Below are positions 49,501 through 56,500 of a DNA stretch of 63,961 bases, piece after piece. The stretch comes from Gammaproteobacteria bacterium. GTDB taxonomy: Bacteria; Pseudomonadota; Gammaproteobacteria; SZUA-152. The notes beneath the pieces were generated by a model. It made no database searches. It saw only the letters and a list, made by a program, of their open reading frames with translations, and had not been told where the DNA came from. Made by a program: the position numbers and the translations under genes. The stretch's first letter is position 1. Each line of letters starts with the position of its first letter. The DNA is taken from contig JAVVEP010000003.1 of the NCBI GenBank assembly GCA_032250735.1, positions 1-63,961 on the forward strand, in the 5' to 3' direction.

Positions 49501-51515
49501 TTGCCATCGATATATCCTTCTTCAAAGCGGCCACGGGCATCGTTACCGCCGAAGATGTGCCAGGTCTGCTCCGTTCCCCATTTGTCGGACTTGCTGATTT
49601 GCCGGTAGAGAATACCGTCATACTGCCGGTTGGGATCGGCATCGGCGATGTCATAGGTCTGGCCATCGGCCAGTAGCTTGCTGGTGGCGATGTAACCATC
49701 CCGATAGTGCACGGCGCCGCCGGAGACATCGATTTCCGCGCCGCTCTGAAAATCCGCCTTGCCCGTAGAGGCGATAGTGACCGTGCCGCCCGCCGTGCTG
49801 CGCTCGGCAACGGTGCGTTGAATGCCGGCCATGGCATTGGTGAGATTGGCGATGGGGATGCGATCGTTATCATCTACGGTACGGATATCGATGTTGACCT
49901 TCTGACCGGCGAGGATGCCGTCGCGTTGCAGGGGTGAATCCGCCAGCTCGTTGCCACGCAGCTCGACCTCAATGACGTTGCGTTCCATGGCCAGCTGTGT
50001 GGTGACGCCAGATACATCGATGCGACTGCCTGCCTCGATTCGAATGTCAACGCCGTCTTCCTGCACGAGCTGGGCGGTGGAATTCGATGATTTTGGATTG
50101 GCGAGCGCTGTCAGATTGACCTCGCCGGACGGCACGACGATTTCACTGCCACTGAGCAGGGTGATAGTGCGTCCCATCACGGTCACCGTGGAAGGCAGGT
50201 TATCCTGTTCGTCCACTGCCGTGGCAGCGGCCTTCTCCGTATCAAGCGCGATCGTCGTGTGACTCGCCGCGCCGAAAACCACCGAACCCGTCCTGGCCAT
50301 ATTCGTGCCATCGGCATCCAGCACGATCATGTTTGCACCTTCTGCTATTGCTTTGTCACGCGCCAGCAACCGGATGCTGCCATTGGCGGTCACCGCGCTG
50401 GTGGCGGAAATCCGGCCCTGCTGGTTGATGGCCAGACCCGCCAGGGTCACGTTGCCGCGTGGCGCACTGACCGTACCGGTATTGGTCACGTTGCCCATGG
50501 ACAGGGGCGTACCACCGGTCAATGCCGTGCTCAGTTGATCATTGCTGACGGCGTCGACATCCACCTCCACCAGAAAACCGCGCAGCTCCTGATCAGATTG
50601 CAGATAGACCTTGTTGCCCGCGGCCAGGATGGCCTGGCCATCCGGCGTGGTAAGGGTGCCGGCATTGGCGACATTGGCACCCAACAACATGAGACTGCCG
50701 TAATTCTGGACGCGCAGATCCGCGCCCGCCGCCACATCGATCACCACATCCAACGGCACGCCATCGGGGTCGGCGACCAAACGACCGGCGGCATCGGCGA
50801 TCAAGGCGCCGCTTTCGTCGCGTACGGGAATGTTCTGCTCATCAACCCGGAAGCGTCCGGGTTTGCCATCTGCGCCAATGGCGAACAACACCGGGCTGCC
50901 CGTGGCATCCACCACCACACCATGCCCGTTTCCTTTAAACGCCGCGGCGGCTTCACCGGCCTCATTGATCGCTGTATTCAGACCCTTTTCAAATACCTGA
51001 TCCGAAATATCCAGCGACGTCGCCACCAGGGTGTTGACGTCGACGCTGGCATTGGGCCCGAACAGGATGCCGTTGCGGTTATAGAGATAGATCTGCCCGG
51101 TTGCCGTTAGATGGCCAAAGATCTGGCTCGGATTGGTCTGATCCCATACCCGGTTCAGGGCCACCGAGGTGCTGTTGGGCTGTTCAAAATGGACGGTATT
51201 GTCCGCGCCGACATCAAAACTTTGCCAATTAAGCGTAGCTTTCTGGCTGGTCTGCTCGATGGTCATGGTGTTGCCGACCCGGTACGGTGAACTCACACTG
51301 CCGTAGGTAATCCACTGACCGGGTCCACCACTGGCCGTGCATGCACCACTACCGCAAGCACGTGGAAATACACCGCGCGACGGTTCCGCCAGGGCAGTCT
51401 GGCTACTGAGGGCCAGGACAATGCTCGCCGACAGCAAAGTGCGCGTGAAATGCGGGCGTTTGCGCCATTTCATCGGTTGCTGGCTGCACTGCGTGCGAAA
51501 CTGTCTGGTCACCAT
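40506..51515 (-). CDS. Giant filamentous-haemagglutinin-type exoprotein TpsA (3669 residues)
   Basis: An extended signal peptide (charged MKWRKRPHF, then hydrophobic LLSASIVLALSS, cut near ALA at about residue 43) leads into the TPS secretion domain. That domain has VGNTMTIEQTSQKATLNWQ in two blocks, a QPNSTSVALNRVW stretch, and QIFGHLTATGQIYLYNRNGILFG split by strands, as in FhaB and HMW1. The long middle is a beta-helix of repeated short strands rich in Gly, Asn, Asp and Thr. Near the C-terminus DLMLWSSHGNIDAGRG and a GSGIRVV block match the DUF3739 region. The chain ends in an acidic EKDDKEDD tail. Only Cys54 and Cys59 are seen after the leader. It should be secreted by TpsB, encoded 35 bases upstream, and may stay attached to the surface. 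AAGGA precedes the ATG by about seven bases. Confidence 0.9.
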   Translation of the reverse strand: MVTRQFRTQCSQQPMKWRKRPHFTRTLLSASIVLALSSQTALAEPSRGVFPRACGSGACTASGGPGQWITYGSVSSPYRVGNTMTIEQTSQKATLNWQSFDVGADNTVHFEQPNSTSVALNRVWDQTNPSQIFGHLTATGQIYLYNRNGILFGPNASVDVNTLVATSLDISDQVFEKGLNTAINEAGEAAAAFKGNGHGVVVDATGSPVLFAIGADGKPGRFRVDEQNIPVRDESGALIADAAGRLVADPDGVPLDVVIDVAAGADLRVQNYGSLMLLGANVANAGTLTTPDGQAILAAGNKVYLQSDQELRGFLVEVDVDAVSNDQLSTALTGGTPLSMGNVTNTGTVSAPRGNVTLAGLAINQQGRISATSAVTANGSIRLLARDKAIAEGANMIVLDADGTNMARTGSVVFGAASHTTIALDTEKAAATAVDEQDNLPSTVTVMGRTITLLSGSEIVVPSGEVNLTALANPKSSNSTAQLVQEDGVDIRIEAGSRIDVSGVTTQLAMERNVIEVELRGNELADSPLQRDGILAGQKVNIDIRTVDDNDRIPIANLTNAMAGIQRTVAERSTAGGTVTIASTGKADFQSGAEIDVSGGAVHYRDGYIATSKLLADGQTYDIADADPNRQYDGILYRQISKSDKWGTEQTWHIFGGNDARGRFEEGYIDGKDAGTVSFTAYDPSLQGNLLGGRSIGRNQRESGQLPLGGELIIGDPGVLGIAGIKGENYMTPDVMIAQQGFINSLREQALLPDNTLTLSTDFIQQGGFTRSRINSNGTVSLVKDTPLSMAPGGELRINAAQVDIKSDIDAPSGVISLNAVAIDSDAQNATSEQALINIADDVTLSTRGTWSNDASAAIVHGGSAADLSTPALPDGGRIEIALNNNGELHIGDRVNLDVSGGAWLQADGKLKAGKGGELEVGTTPGSNRDYVIRVGEDLDLRGDALQQGGSLTLRLPSLVIEGEAVQGQAGFAAQRNDLGGLSSVQRAALAQQVLDQWVAEQAGTGVASTDPQLLAVLQQVAPMLVDDGSQTPEQQQTLVQTAIDQARLALSVSPQLFRQGGFSQVNLEATLGDLVIKEGTVIQPKAQNRVLNTGFRSQPSGADIAKFSHLELLPDAVRQPTNLTLSVSSEPTATGPLPTFSMETGAVIETDAQAQIALSSSGLLDVNGRISAPAGSIDLSVDSDGNDYHADRIIHLGEQAELSVAGTTLLQPNEAGLRQGEVLAGGQVTLTALGGGIDMDVGASIDVSGSAATLDLPANDQPIRAQRIASAAGAITALATEGMRLDGALLGHADRDAGAAGGALSVTLNPKKVSGATSNRGARGFPEPIDPQTGKVRSWAIRLSQAADAAASGDLSTGEATLNVDGLTDGGFDALTLNAPMIQFDGDVDLHLDRSIVLDAPQFVVQPVTGEVSAAQVILDAPYVALGASYATITNDKLLAKGLQATAGSGQFVVGDGNTHLIDLIGKTALQGVSTTALNSLGDIRLRSALDEYNSVAKDYLPSGFNTAGTLTLTASQVYPTTLSRFTLASADVSDDAAVVPGRIVIEPGVAEPSPVLSVAGKITLDASIIENKGVLKAPLGEIQLGADDAGKTQSVVLAPGSVTSTAANVEQVPFGTIQAGSIWKYDGQSTITVYNEGIRQYPNKPTATTQTFDAVPEQRITLRAQNVDIQDGATVDAHGGGDAVAYEFLPGPDGSRDVLVTANAIADGRYVILPWLKDGYAPYDAQAFKAWELDAGASVEILKDSNGLEAGVYPLLPASYALLPGAYLVTMENGYRDLNTSHSTRLLDGTAAVPARMTVANTALHDSRTLGLTVRKGDYANTLAKYDKTTLSQFLPEHGALDEVAIPRLPQDAGTLVIDATSSIALNGNMISDAAAGGRGAQVDIVADQLEIVTQLDAAATAVQLDAADLSAFGAQSILIGGTRSSEADGVRINVGAERVTVKSGVELEVPELILAAGVEDANAPEASTAGVHVETDVILKGAGDYSGQASNLYIGKEDVLDKDDNVTAPGASGGGALLRVSSANQVSVRRANSGNGTGALTIAEGATIGADESMVLDATGASQIDGTLDISGGSLNLGAEKVSLGDVPANTQGLTISNTDLSKWALRELVLTSRGNVDFYGDVNFGTDVGGNTLLQSLAFETPGLVNHGGDTTLTAGSIRLTAPETNGDQVAITAAGVTNGSNTANTNPTGASGSLTISTNVTLTIGEPPVPAVAPPQIVAIAEGGRTPLVSTPIELLVVEGSSLSLNALVMTEGGSEQLSEIDGTGELLFGAGDFAIGGYTQAKFNAERRISSEGEGLVNVAADVTLDAPLLTTGDGARTTLDAGDHAVTIARSAGSTEAGNLGGTLVIKGGVIEHNGNIRVRSGQVALQAQAAGGDVTLKADSVIDVSGISKQFDEVTVDTWGGKVTLDADDGNVIAQNGSVINVTGADAGNGADAGSISVKALGEGNHGTVTLDGTLQGSAQAGFNQGSFDVDARELTSSVSGTSGFTELNQVLNAGGFTERRAVRLRSGDMVVEAGEENGVSARNVVLTADDSANGNITVNGNVGLAADKSGSINLNAQGNVVLADGAVLTATALGDGERGGSVLLASEQGSVTVNSGSQIDVSAGAEGRQGSVRLRAARRDSNSDGLDDSVAIAPIAGTITGAGQVVAEAVKVNAFTTDLIIDAVQQAAWKTATQDFMDLHGADIAAALDPGGILGLTVSPGLEIRSTGSITLADEWDLASWRYGTTPGVLTLRAQDDVQLDKNLTDGFRANALQGDDSWSYRIVGGANNQSADVLATVPVEQLTGNSGNVILAANTKLRTGNGAIDVMAGKNVELQDTSAVIYTAGVPALKDGVAVPSGTVTKKTGKIINWAEDGGDVTITAGADLIGQISYQSPNSWLWRQGGEYGFGFRKGYVDTRWAVDYTGFQQGVAAFGGGDIRLSAGGNLESFSAAIPTTGRQSSPGADRSMIDIWGGGNLSVKAGGDIKGGVYLVGRGEGLIQAGGALTTAGNTSKINGKKLIYPLLAVGEGGFHLQTGGDLLLETVIQPTMIPRPNDGSALHNNNSEFLIYDPSAFVEMISLGGDVAMQSNNGQIFDDTKSPSVAIHNNSFLILPPSLKTVALNGSVDVSNGAILLPSSQSSLWLLAENNVDTGTTGVLMSDYDPALLPSPSTPISNLTDFFAAINTHAAEPLHQNDNEPVYVVANSGDIKGRFTLPKQAHLVAGRDINRVGLTVQNVNPDDVTLVQAGRDIRYTQSVALSAEHIQVDGPGRLDVIAGRNLNLGASDGITTRGNQSNSALPDGGADVNVLVGVANGLDYDAFIQKYLVDSDTYRNDLTAYMRTRLDQPDLSDADAMMAFLNASRLEQRPLIMQTLYAELNAAGIAASDGTGSYESGYTAIETLFDSDRGYDGDLSMYLSRIYTQDGGDINLAVPGGLVNAGLAISTSELGINKGPDQLGIVAQRQGSVSAMVDEDFIVNQSRVFTLGGGDLMLWSSHGNIDAGRGAKSAISAPEPIYTFDSNGNLVADFGGAIAGSGIRVVSTIPGVEAGTTYLWAPEGKIDAGDAGIEAGSNLFLGAQQVVGADNIKVSGSSFGTPIASSNLDAGLSGDSSLASNAGKSAEENLASATEKDAGDSPLADAALSFLEVEVLGFGNGILPTTETQDTSGEPSEKDDKEDDKSE

Positions 51516-51550
51516 GATCCGTTCCTTAATTACTTAAATAAGTCGCGCAA

Positions 51551-53245
51551 CTAGAATGCGTATCGCACGGAGGCGTGTACACGCGTGTCGCCCTTTGCCA
51601 CTGAACCTTCTGCCTTGAGCGCCTTCGCCCAATCCAGATTTACTTCCCAGGTCGATGCCCTGTTCATGCGCAGGCCCAGTCCCACACTCGCCAATTCGGT
51701 GTGCGCGTCCGTCCCGGGAAGCGCTTGCTGCACGTGCAAGGCGGCACCATCCCAAAACAGCAGGCCGTCAATGCCCGATGCAGACACCGCCTTATCTCCA
51801 GTGCTGCTTTTCAGGAGCGATGGGATAAGCCATTCCACGCGACCGCGCACGGCATCATCACCCAGTGCCTGTGACTCGTGATAACCACGCACCGTGGCCA
51901 CGCCGCCGGCGGCATATTGTTCGTTGCTGATCAGGGGGGAATTGGCCCACTGTCCTTCCATTTCCAGCTGCAATCGGGTGCCGGCAAACAGGGCTCTGGA
52001 ATGGGTGACGCCGGCACGCAGAAAGAGGTAGTTGGGCTGCGACTGGGAACGTTTATCCTCGAAGGCTTGCGCATCATTAACGAGGCCGCGCACGCCAAAG
52101 CCACTGCTCATGCGATAGCGCGTCATCTGTAACGCTGTCTGTCGGGTACGGCTGAAATCGATGCCGAACGTTGCATAATCGATGGGTGTATTGGTGAGGT
52201 CTGCGCCCTGTTGCTGGATGCTTTCGCCAAATTTCTTATAGTCCACCCCCAGACTGAGGCTGTTGCTAAAGGTCTCATCGTCGCGCCACGGAGTAATCCA
52301 GCGCAGCCCATAGATGTTGCCGTTACCGATAACGTTGAGATCCCCCAGGGTCGCGGTGTTACTTTCTGAATCCACGGCATAAATGACTACCATGCTCTGC
52401 GACTGCGGCACACGGAACAGATAGGTGCCGGACCAGACCTGCACCTCATCCGTTTCTTCCGGTGCGGTCTGGTATTGAATATTCAGACTGTGGCCGCGTT
52501 GCCACAAATTGCTGTAACTTACGGAACCGAGTGCACGCCAACGCGAGGTGTTTTCACCATAACGATCGTTGACTTCCAGCTCACCGTGCAACGGCAACTG
52601 GTCTTCCACCTTCAGCTCCACTTCCACGGTACCCGGCGTTCGTCCGGGACGCAGGATTGGATTGATGGCGCGTTCCGGAAAGGCGGTACTGGCCTGAGCG
52701 ATCTGGGTCTGCACGGTGGAGATTTGCAACTTGTTGCCCGGCTCCAGTGCCGTGATCTGTCCGGCCAGCACGCCTGGCAAATAGTAGCGCGAGCCAGTGA
52801 TGCGTCGTGTCGAAACCCGGCTTTCCGTTACCTTCAACCACACCACCCCATCGCTAACACTTTGCTCGGGAATATCCACCAGCACTGCGGGATAGCCCGC
52901 CTCACGATAACGTTGCTCCAGTGCGTGTTGCGCCTTTTCGATATCGGCGAAGACTTTTTCCTCGCCCAGAAAACCATACAGCGTGCGCTCCACATCCTTC
53001 ACATTCAGCAGCGTATTGCCGCTGACACGAAACTCCCGCACATCGAACACTGGCGCCTTGTTCGCCGAAGCTTGAGTATCCACAGCTTGTGGTGAGTTCA
53101 TTTCTACCTCCACCGAGGTATCACCGGCATTCGTCGACGCCTCATTCTCGGCCACTGCGAGCGGCGCCCACATGGCACTGCCAAGCATCCACACAGACAG
53201 TGAAAATAGTGTCGTGCTGAATGTTGATCGTTTATTGGTCAACAA
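51551..53245 (-). CDS. TpsB-family outer-membrane transporter (FhaC/ShlB/HecB)
   Basis: The 564-residue protein starts at TTG 53245, supported by AGGAA six bases upstream. It has a signal peptide (cut near PLAVA), a flexible acidic linker, and two POTRA domains (FDVREFRVSGNTLLNVKDVERTL and a VTESRVSTRRITGSRYY block). A 16-stranded barrel contains the L6 loop motif VRGY in VATVRGYHES. The last residue is Phe in RYAF, as expected for BAM-assembled barrels. TpsB proteins export one TpsA partner by POTRA recognition of its TPS domain. It is the first gene of the unit and its partner is clearly the giant TpsA downstream. Confidence 0.92.
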   Translation of the reverse strand: MLTNKRSTFSTTLFSLSVWMLGSAMWAPLAVAENEASTNAGDTSVEVEMNSPQAVDTQASANKAPVFDVREFRVSGNTLLNVKDVERTLYGFLGEEKVFADIEKAQHALEQRYREAGYPAVLVDIPEQSVSDGVVWLKVTESRVSTRRITGSRYYLPGVLAGQITALEPGNKLQISTVQTQIAQASTAFPERAINPILRPGRTPGTVEVELKVEDQLPLHGELEVNDRYGENTSRWRALGSVSYSNLWQRGHSLNIQYQTAPEETDEVQVWSGTYLFRVPQSQSMVVIYAVDSESNTATLGDLNVIGNGNIYGLRWITPWRDDETFSNSLSLGVDYKKFGESIQQQGADLTNTPIDYATFGIDFSRTRQTALQMTRYRMSSGFGVRGLVNDAQAFEDKRSQSQPNYLFLRAGVTHSRALFAGTRLQLEMEGQWANSPLISNEQYAAGGVATVRGYHESQALGDDAVRGRVEWLIPSLLKSSTGDKAVSASGIDGLLFWDGAALHVQQALPGTDAHTELASVGLGLRMNRASTWEVNLDWAKALKAEGSVAKGDTRVHASVRYAF

Positions 53246-53576
53246 GAGGCGTTCCTGATATTTTTCCGGCGGTTTTCATTCCGGTGTTTTTATTTCGACT
53301 ATGTATTGCGAGATGGTTTTCTGAAAACAAGGAAACCCACAGCACCCGCAACCGTGAGGACGCAAACATAGCAGGCAATTGTTACAGCAAGGTTGCACAA
53401 GGGGGTTAGCAGCGGGAATATACCAACCGCCAATAATTCGCCACGTAAAAAGGCTTGTACAGAAGTACAAATTTTAGTTAGGTCATTGTTGCACGGTTTC
53501 TGTGCACAGAATGATATGTCACAAACCTGTGAATGAAATTTCACAGTCACTGCAAAAAAAATATCAGTACACCAAT
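53246..53576. other. Promoter-side region of the tpsB operon, no gene seen
   Basis: No credible gene is found here; the 123-residue minus frame 53299-53670 overlaps both terminator hairpins and has no ribosome site. A perfect TTGTAC/GTACAA inverted repeat with a 4-base AGAA loop lies at 53455-53470, about 210 bases before tpsB, a candidate operator. A promoter for the operon is expected but not clearly visible. Confidence 0.4.
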
Positions 53577-53604
53577 AAAAAAGCCGACCCCATACAGGGT
53601 CGGC
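53577..53604 (-). terminator. Rho-independent terminator of the periplasmic-binding-protein gene
   Basis: On the minus strand GCCGACCC and GGGTCGGC pair over 8 bases around a 6-base loop (53583-53604), followed by six U (53577-53582). It lies about 80 bases after the stop of the gene at 53687 and ends that transcript before tpsB. Confidence 0.88.
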
Positions 53605-53618
53605 TCCGTGTTGAAATC

Positions 53619-53651
53619 CGGGCCAGCCTGGCAAAGCGCTGGCCCGTTTTT
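53619..53651 (+). terminator. Plus-strand rho-independent terminator with no plus-strand gene before it
   Basis: CGGGCCAGC and GCTGGCCCG pair over 9 bases with a 10-base loop (53619-53646), followed by five U on the plus strand (53647-53651). No gene on the plus strand precedes it; it may block antisense transcription from the tpsB promoter region into the gene at 53687. Confidence 0.6.
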
Positions 53652-53686
53652 CGTTAGGTGAAAAACTCACCCATAGGCATTCCGGT

Positions 53687-55039
53687 TTATGGGAATACTT
53701 GCACCTGTGGCTTACAGCCCTGGGTATCGCGGCTCACCCAGGCAACCGGGTTGCTGGGATGGTATTCCGCATAGATGCCATCAATGTCGGCATCGGCGAA
53801 GTCACCGGGGGTGTTGATCACGTAGTCAGGCACACCCAGCACGCCCGGCTTACCGGCCAGTACGGTGGAGTCCTTGGCGGCCGCGAACAGCGCGTCAAGG
53901 AAACCCTTCTGGGCAGCATCCACTACCGTGTTGTTGTACTGCATGCTGTTTTCAAACATGTAGTCGTACAGGCCCTTGGCGGCATTCTCTTCCGTGGGCA
54001 TGATGCCGTCGATGGCGACATAGGCCCAGTTGGTGCCGTACTTCACGCCAGGCTGTTTCTCCAGCGAGGAGACACCGATGGCGCGCGGGTTGACGTCCAC
54101 GCACTGGGTCAGGATCTTGGTGGAGCTGGAGATCTCTTCCAGTTCACCAGGGACCACCCAGTTAGCGGCGGTAGCAAACGGACGCGAGAAGTCAGTGCAT
54201 TCCTGGCGCAGGAAGTGCACCTGGATCGCGGCCTGGGTGCCGGAACCGTTCACGCGGCGGCAGACATGGATGTCCGTCGGGGCGCCGACGCCGTTCACCC
54301 AGTTCTCCAGATTACCGAACTCGGGGATCGCGTCCCACTGGGCCTTCTGACCGGAGAAGATGGAGGCCGCGGAGGACTTGCTCAGGCTCTTGATGGTGCC
54401 GGTGCCGCCGGGGTAGATGCTACCGTCCAGCATCGCCAGGTTGACGGGCAGACCGAAGATGACATTGAAGGCGGGCTCCACGGTCAGGTTGGCCAGGCCG
54501 GCAGGACTGGCCGCACCGAAGGCCAGACCGGACACGTTGGCGCCCTTGAACAGGGCGGGTTCCACGTCTGAACCACCGGCCTCGGGGGCATGGGCGTACT
54601 GGTTGGCGCCGCTGTTGGCACAGGTCCAGTTGACAGAAGGAGAACCACCGTCAGGCGTGCTGCAGGATCCGCCGTTGACCTTCATGTAGTTCAGGGAGAC
54701 CTGATCCGCCACCGGCGTTACACCGTACACCGAACCACCGTCCAGGAAGTACGAGAAATACAGGTTGCTCTTACCGGCGATAGGGGTGGTCAACTCACAG
54801 CTCACCACCAGGTGGGTGGGATCGGCAGGGAGATTGACAAAATGGTCGATGGTGCCGGCTACGCACAGATCCGTGGCCAGGTTCTTTACGGTCTGTGACT
54901 GGGCGGTAGCACCACCATAATGGATGACGATGTCATTGACCCCAGGATTCTGCGGGTCAATGGCGTTGGGCGCCAGGGCGAAGGCATTGCCCGCGGCCAG
55001 CACGCCGGACAGGGCGAGTGATAGTTTGCTAAGGTTCAT
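53687..55039 (-). CDS. Periplasmic phosphate-binding-protein-like protein (PstS/PBP-like)
   Basis: ATG 55039 has GGAG seven bases upstream (451 residues). A signal peptide (cut near AFA) is followed by a PBP-like fold: VIHYGGATAQSQTV at the first ligand loop, then ISSSTKILTQCVDVNPRAIGVSS, where the central residues resemble the PstS S-x-G-S-T site, and YDYMFENSMQYN. Several Cys pairs suggest disulfides. It resembles a larger group of substrate-binding proteins adjacent to PEP-CTERM genes; no permease is encoded nearby, so a structural or scavenging role at the surface is possible. It follows a VPLPA-CTERM gene by 30 bases and ends in a strong terminator. Confidence 0.7.
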   Translation of the reverse strand: MNLSKLSLALSGVLAAGNAFALAPNAIDPQNPGVNDIVIHYGGATAQSQTVKNLATDLCVAGTIDHFVNLPADPTHLVVSCELTTPIAGKSNLYFSYFLDGGSVYGVTPVADQVSLNYMKVNGGSCSTPDGGSPSVNWTCANSGANQYAHAPEAGGSDVEPALFKGANVSGLAFGAASPAGLANLTVEPAFNVIFGLPVNLAMLDGSIYPGGTGTIKSLSKSSAASIFSGQKAQWDAIPEFGNLENWVNGVGAPTDIHVCRRVNGSGTQAAIQVHFLRQECTDFSRPFATAANWVVPGELEEISSSTKILTQCVDVNPRAIGVSSLEKQPGVKYGTNWAYVAIDGIMPTEENAAKGLYDYMFENSMQYNNTVVDAAQKGFLDALFAAAKDSTVLAGKPGVLGVPDYVINTPGDFADADIDGIYAEYHPSNPVAWVSRDTQGCKPQVQVFP

Positions 55040-55069
55040 GATGTTCTCCAATAAGAAATTGATAAAGGT

Positions 55070-55861
55070 TTACGCAGTGATAATCTGATCTTCTTCCCGA
55101 CGACGGGCGACACCCACCAGACCCACCATGGCACTACCCAGCAACCACACCGCGGCCGGAATCGGCGTAGCGACATAGTTCAGGTCGCCACTCAAGGAGT
55201 CCAGCGTCCAGGTACCGATCAGTTCGCTCACGGCAATCGTCTGGTTCTTGGTGGCAAATGCGGCTGTGCTTCCGGTGTTGGTCGCGTAGTAGAACGACTG
55301 TTCACCGCCAAGACCGGCGGAGGCGGCATTCATGGGCGAGTTGTTGAACCAGCTATCCATGGCCGTGCCGAAATAACCGGCATCGCCATTGGCGAAGGTC
55401 GCGGAGTTGCCGGTGGCGCCCACGGCAATGGCGGCGTTGGCGCCGGTCAAATAGCTGGTGTCCATGATGCTATAACCAAGCATACCCACGTTCTTCTCTG
55501 TGGCCCAAGTGCCGGCCATGCCCGTTGCCGCTGTCGACAAATACCGCAGACCACCTGCGGCACCGGCGCCAATTGAGTCACCCGCCATCACCGCCCAGCT
55601 GTAGTTTCCGGAACCCGTGGACAGATAGCTCGTCAGCGTGGCATCGGCCGCCCAGCTTTGGCTGACGTTCACGTTCGCCAGAAAGGTGTCCAGGCTGACG
55701 TTCGTGTCCATCACGTAGGACGTCAGGTTGGTATTGTCGCGGATGCTGAAAAACAGCTCGCCGTTACCGGTAGCTGTCGTATCAATTGCGGCATTCGCAG
55801 TGCCGGCGGCCACAAGGGCCAGGGCAGCCGCGACGGCCTTCATTTTCATCTTCGTTTTCAT
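55070..55861 (-). CDS. VPLPA-CTERM-like secreted protein
   Basis: ATG 55861 has GGAG eight bases upstream and gives 263 residues. The signal peptide (core AVAAALALVAAGTANA) precedes a 200-residue beta-rich domain high in Asn, Thr, Ala and Gly, and a C-terminal sorting signal: ATPIPAAVW, a short hydrophobic helix, then ARRREED. The T-P-I-P motif is close to the V-P-L-P-A class, so it is a likely substrate of the XrtD-like exosortase. It is the first gene of a two-gene unit with the periplasmic-binding-protein-like gene. Confidence 0.84.
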   Translation of the reverse strand: MKTKMKMKAVAAALALVAAGTANAAIDTTATGNGELFFSIRDNTNLTSYVMDTNVSLDTFLANVNVSQSWAADATLTSYLSTGSGNYSWAVMAGDSIGAGAAGGLRYLSTAATGMAGTWATEKNVGMLGYSIMDTSYLTGANAAIAVGATGNSATFANGDAGYFGTAMDSWFNNSPMNAASAGLGGEQSFYYATNTGSTAAFATKNQTIAVSELIGTWTLDSLSGDLNYVATPIPAAVWLLGSAMVGLVGVARRREEDQIITA

Positions 55862-56007
55862 TCTTGACTCTCCATAATTATATAAAGTAAACAACAAGGT
55901 TATTGTTTCCGTTACCCGTCCATGGATGACCGCTTGTCCTCCCTATCCTGCCAGGGCCGATGCCTCGCTCATGCATCCGCCCATTCACAGCCCCATTTAC
56001 AACAGCC

Positions 56008-56059
56008 AAAAAAAAGACAGCCCGGTTGCCGTGAACTTGCTGGCAACCCGGCTGTCTTT
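56008..56059. terminator. Long hairpin terminator (minus-strand U8)
   Basis: Arms 56013-56030 and 56042-56059 pair over 18 bases with a single C-C mismatch around an 11-base loop. Eight A on the plus strand (56008-56015) give U8 on the minus strand, so it is a strong minus-strand terminator; a short U-run also follows on the plus strand. It lies about 690 bases after the minus-strand gene at 56752 and before the VPLPA-CTERM gene. Confidence 0.75.
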
Positions 56060-56129
56060 ACAATCACAAAGACCCGTAGTTTTCCGACCCCGCCTCGCGA
56101 CGGGTGTGGCATTTGCAGCTACCCATAAC

Positions 56130-56165
56130 CTGAATCGTGTGTCTCATAAGAGAATCACGATTCAG
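56130..56165. repeat. 10-bp inverted repeat with inner stem
   Basis: CTGAATCGTG (56130-56139) and CACGATTCAG (56156-56165) are perfect inverted arms; the 16-base loop contains a further TCTC/GAGA stem. No U-tract. It is one of four hairpins in this gene-poor stretch. Confidence 0.7.
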
Positions 56166-56316
56166 TCTGTGCATTTGTACGCGCCAATCATTTCAGTGGT
56201 TTGACAGTTAGATGAACTTTTTTCGGTCTCGCCTGTCATTCCCAGCGCGTTGCACAGGCGCGTATAAGACCATTACTTTGTTACGCTCCCATGAAGCATT
56301 TGTGAAACCGACAAAT

Positions 56317-56340
56317 AAAAAACCCGCGACGTGCGCGGTT
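56317..56340 (-). terminator. Short GC-rich terminator downstream of the beta-propeller gene
   Basis: On the minus strand five G-C pairs around a CACGT loop (about 56323-56340) are followed by six U (56317-56322). It is the first terminator-like element after the gene at 56752 (about 410 bases). Confidence 0.5.
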
Positions 56341-56475
56341 TGTATTACGTTTGTCGTATGTTTCGCTGGGTGGTGGAGACATTTTAGCCAGCCATGCGAT
56401 ACCGAAAGATTTGCAGATAACCATATATAGATATTGTCATTGCTCGTCACTAGCCAACCATGGAGTGGCAGTTTT

Positions 56476-56500
56476 GTAGAGTGGGCGCAGCCCACCCTAC
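56476..56500. repeat. REP-like palindrome
   Basis: GTAGAGTGGGC and GCCCACCCTAC form an 11-bp stem with one mismatch and a 3-base loop. This resembles the GTAGGGTGGGC-type extragenic palindromes scattered in several gammaproteobacteria. The remaining parts of 55862-56751 hold no convincing gene. Confidence 0.5.

Noticed and set aside
53505-53530. ATGTCAC-AAAC-CTGTGAA as a Pho box for tpsB
   Set aside because: It points away from tpsB and its second half departs too far from CTGTCAT.
53299-53670. 123-residue minus-strand frame before tpsB
   Set aside because: It spans both terminator hairpins, has no ribosome site and no recognisable domain.
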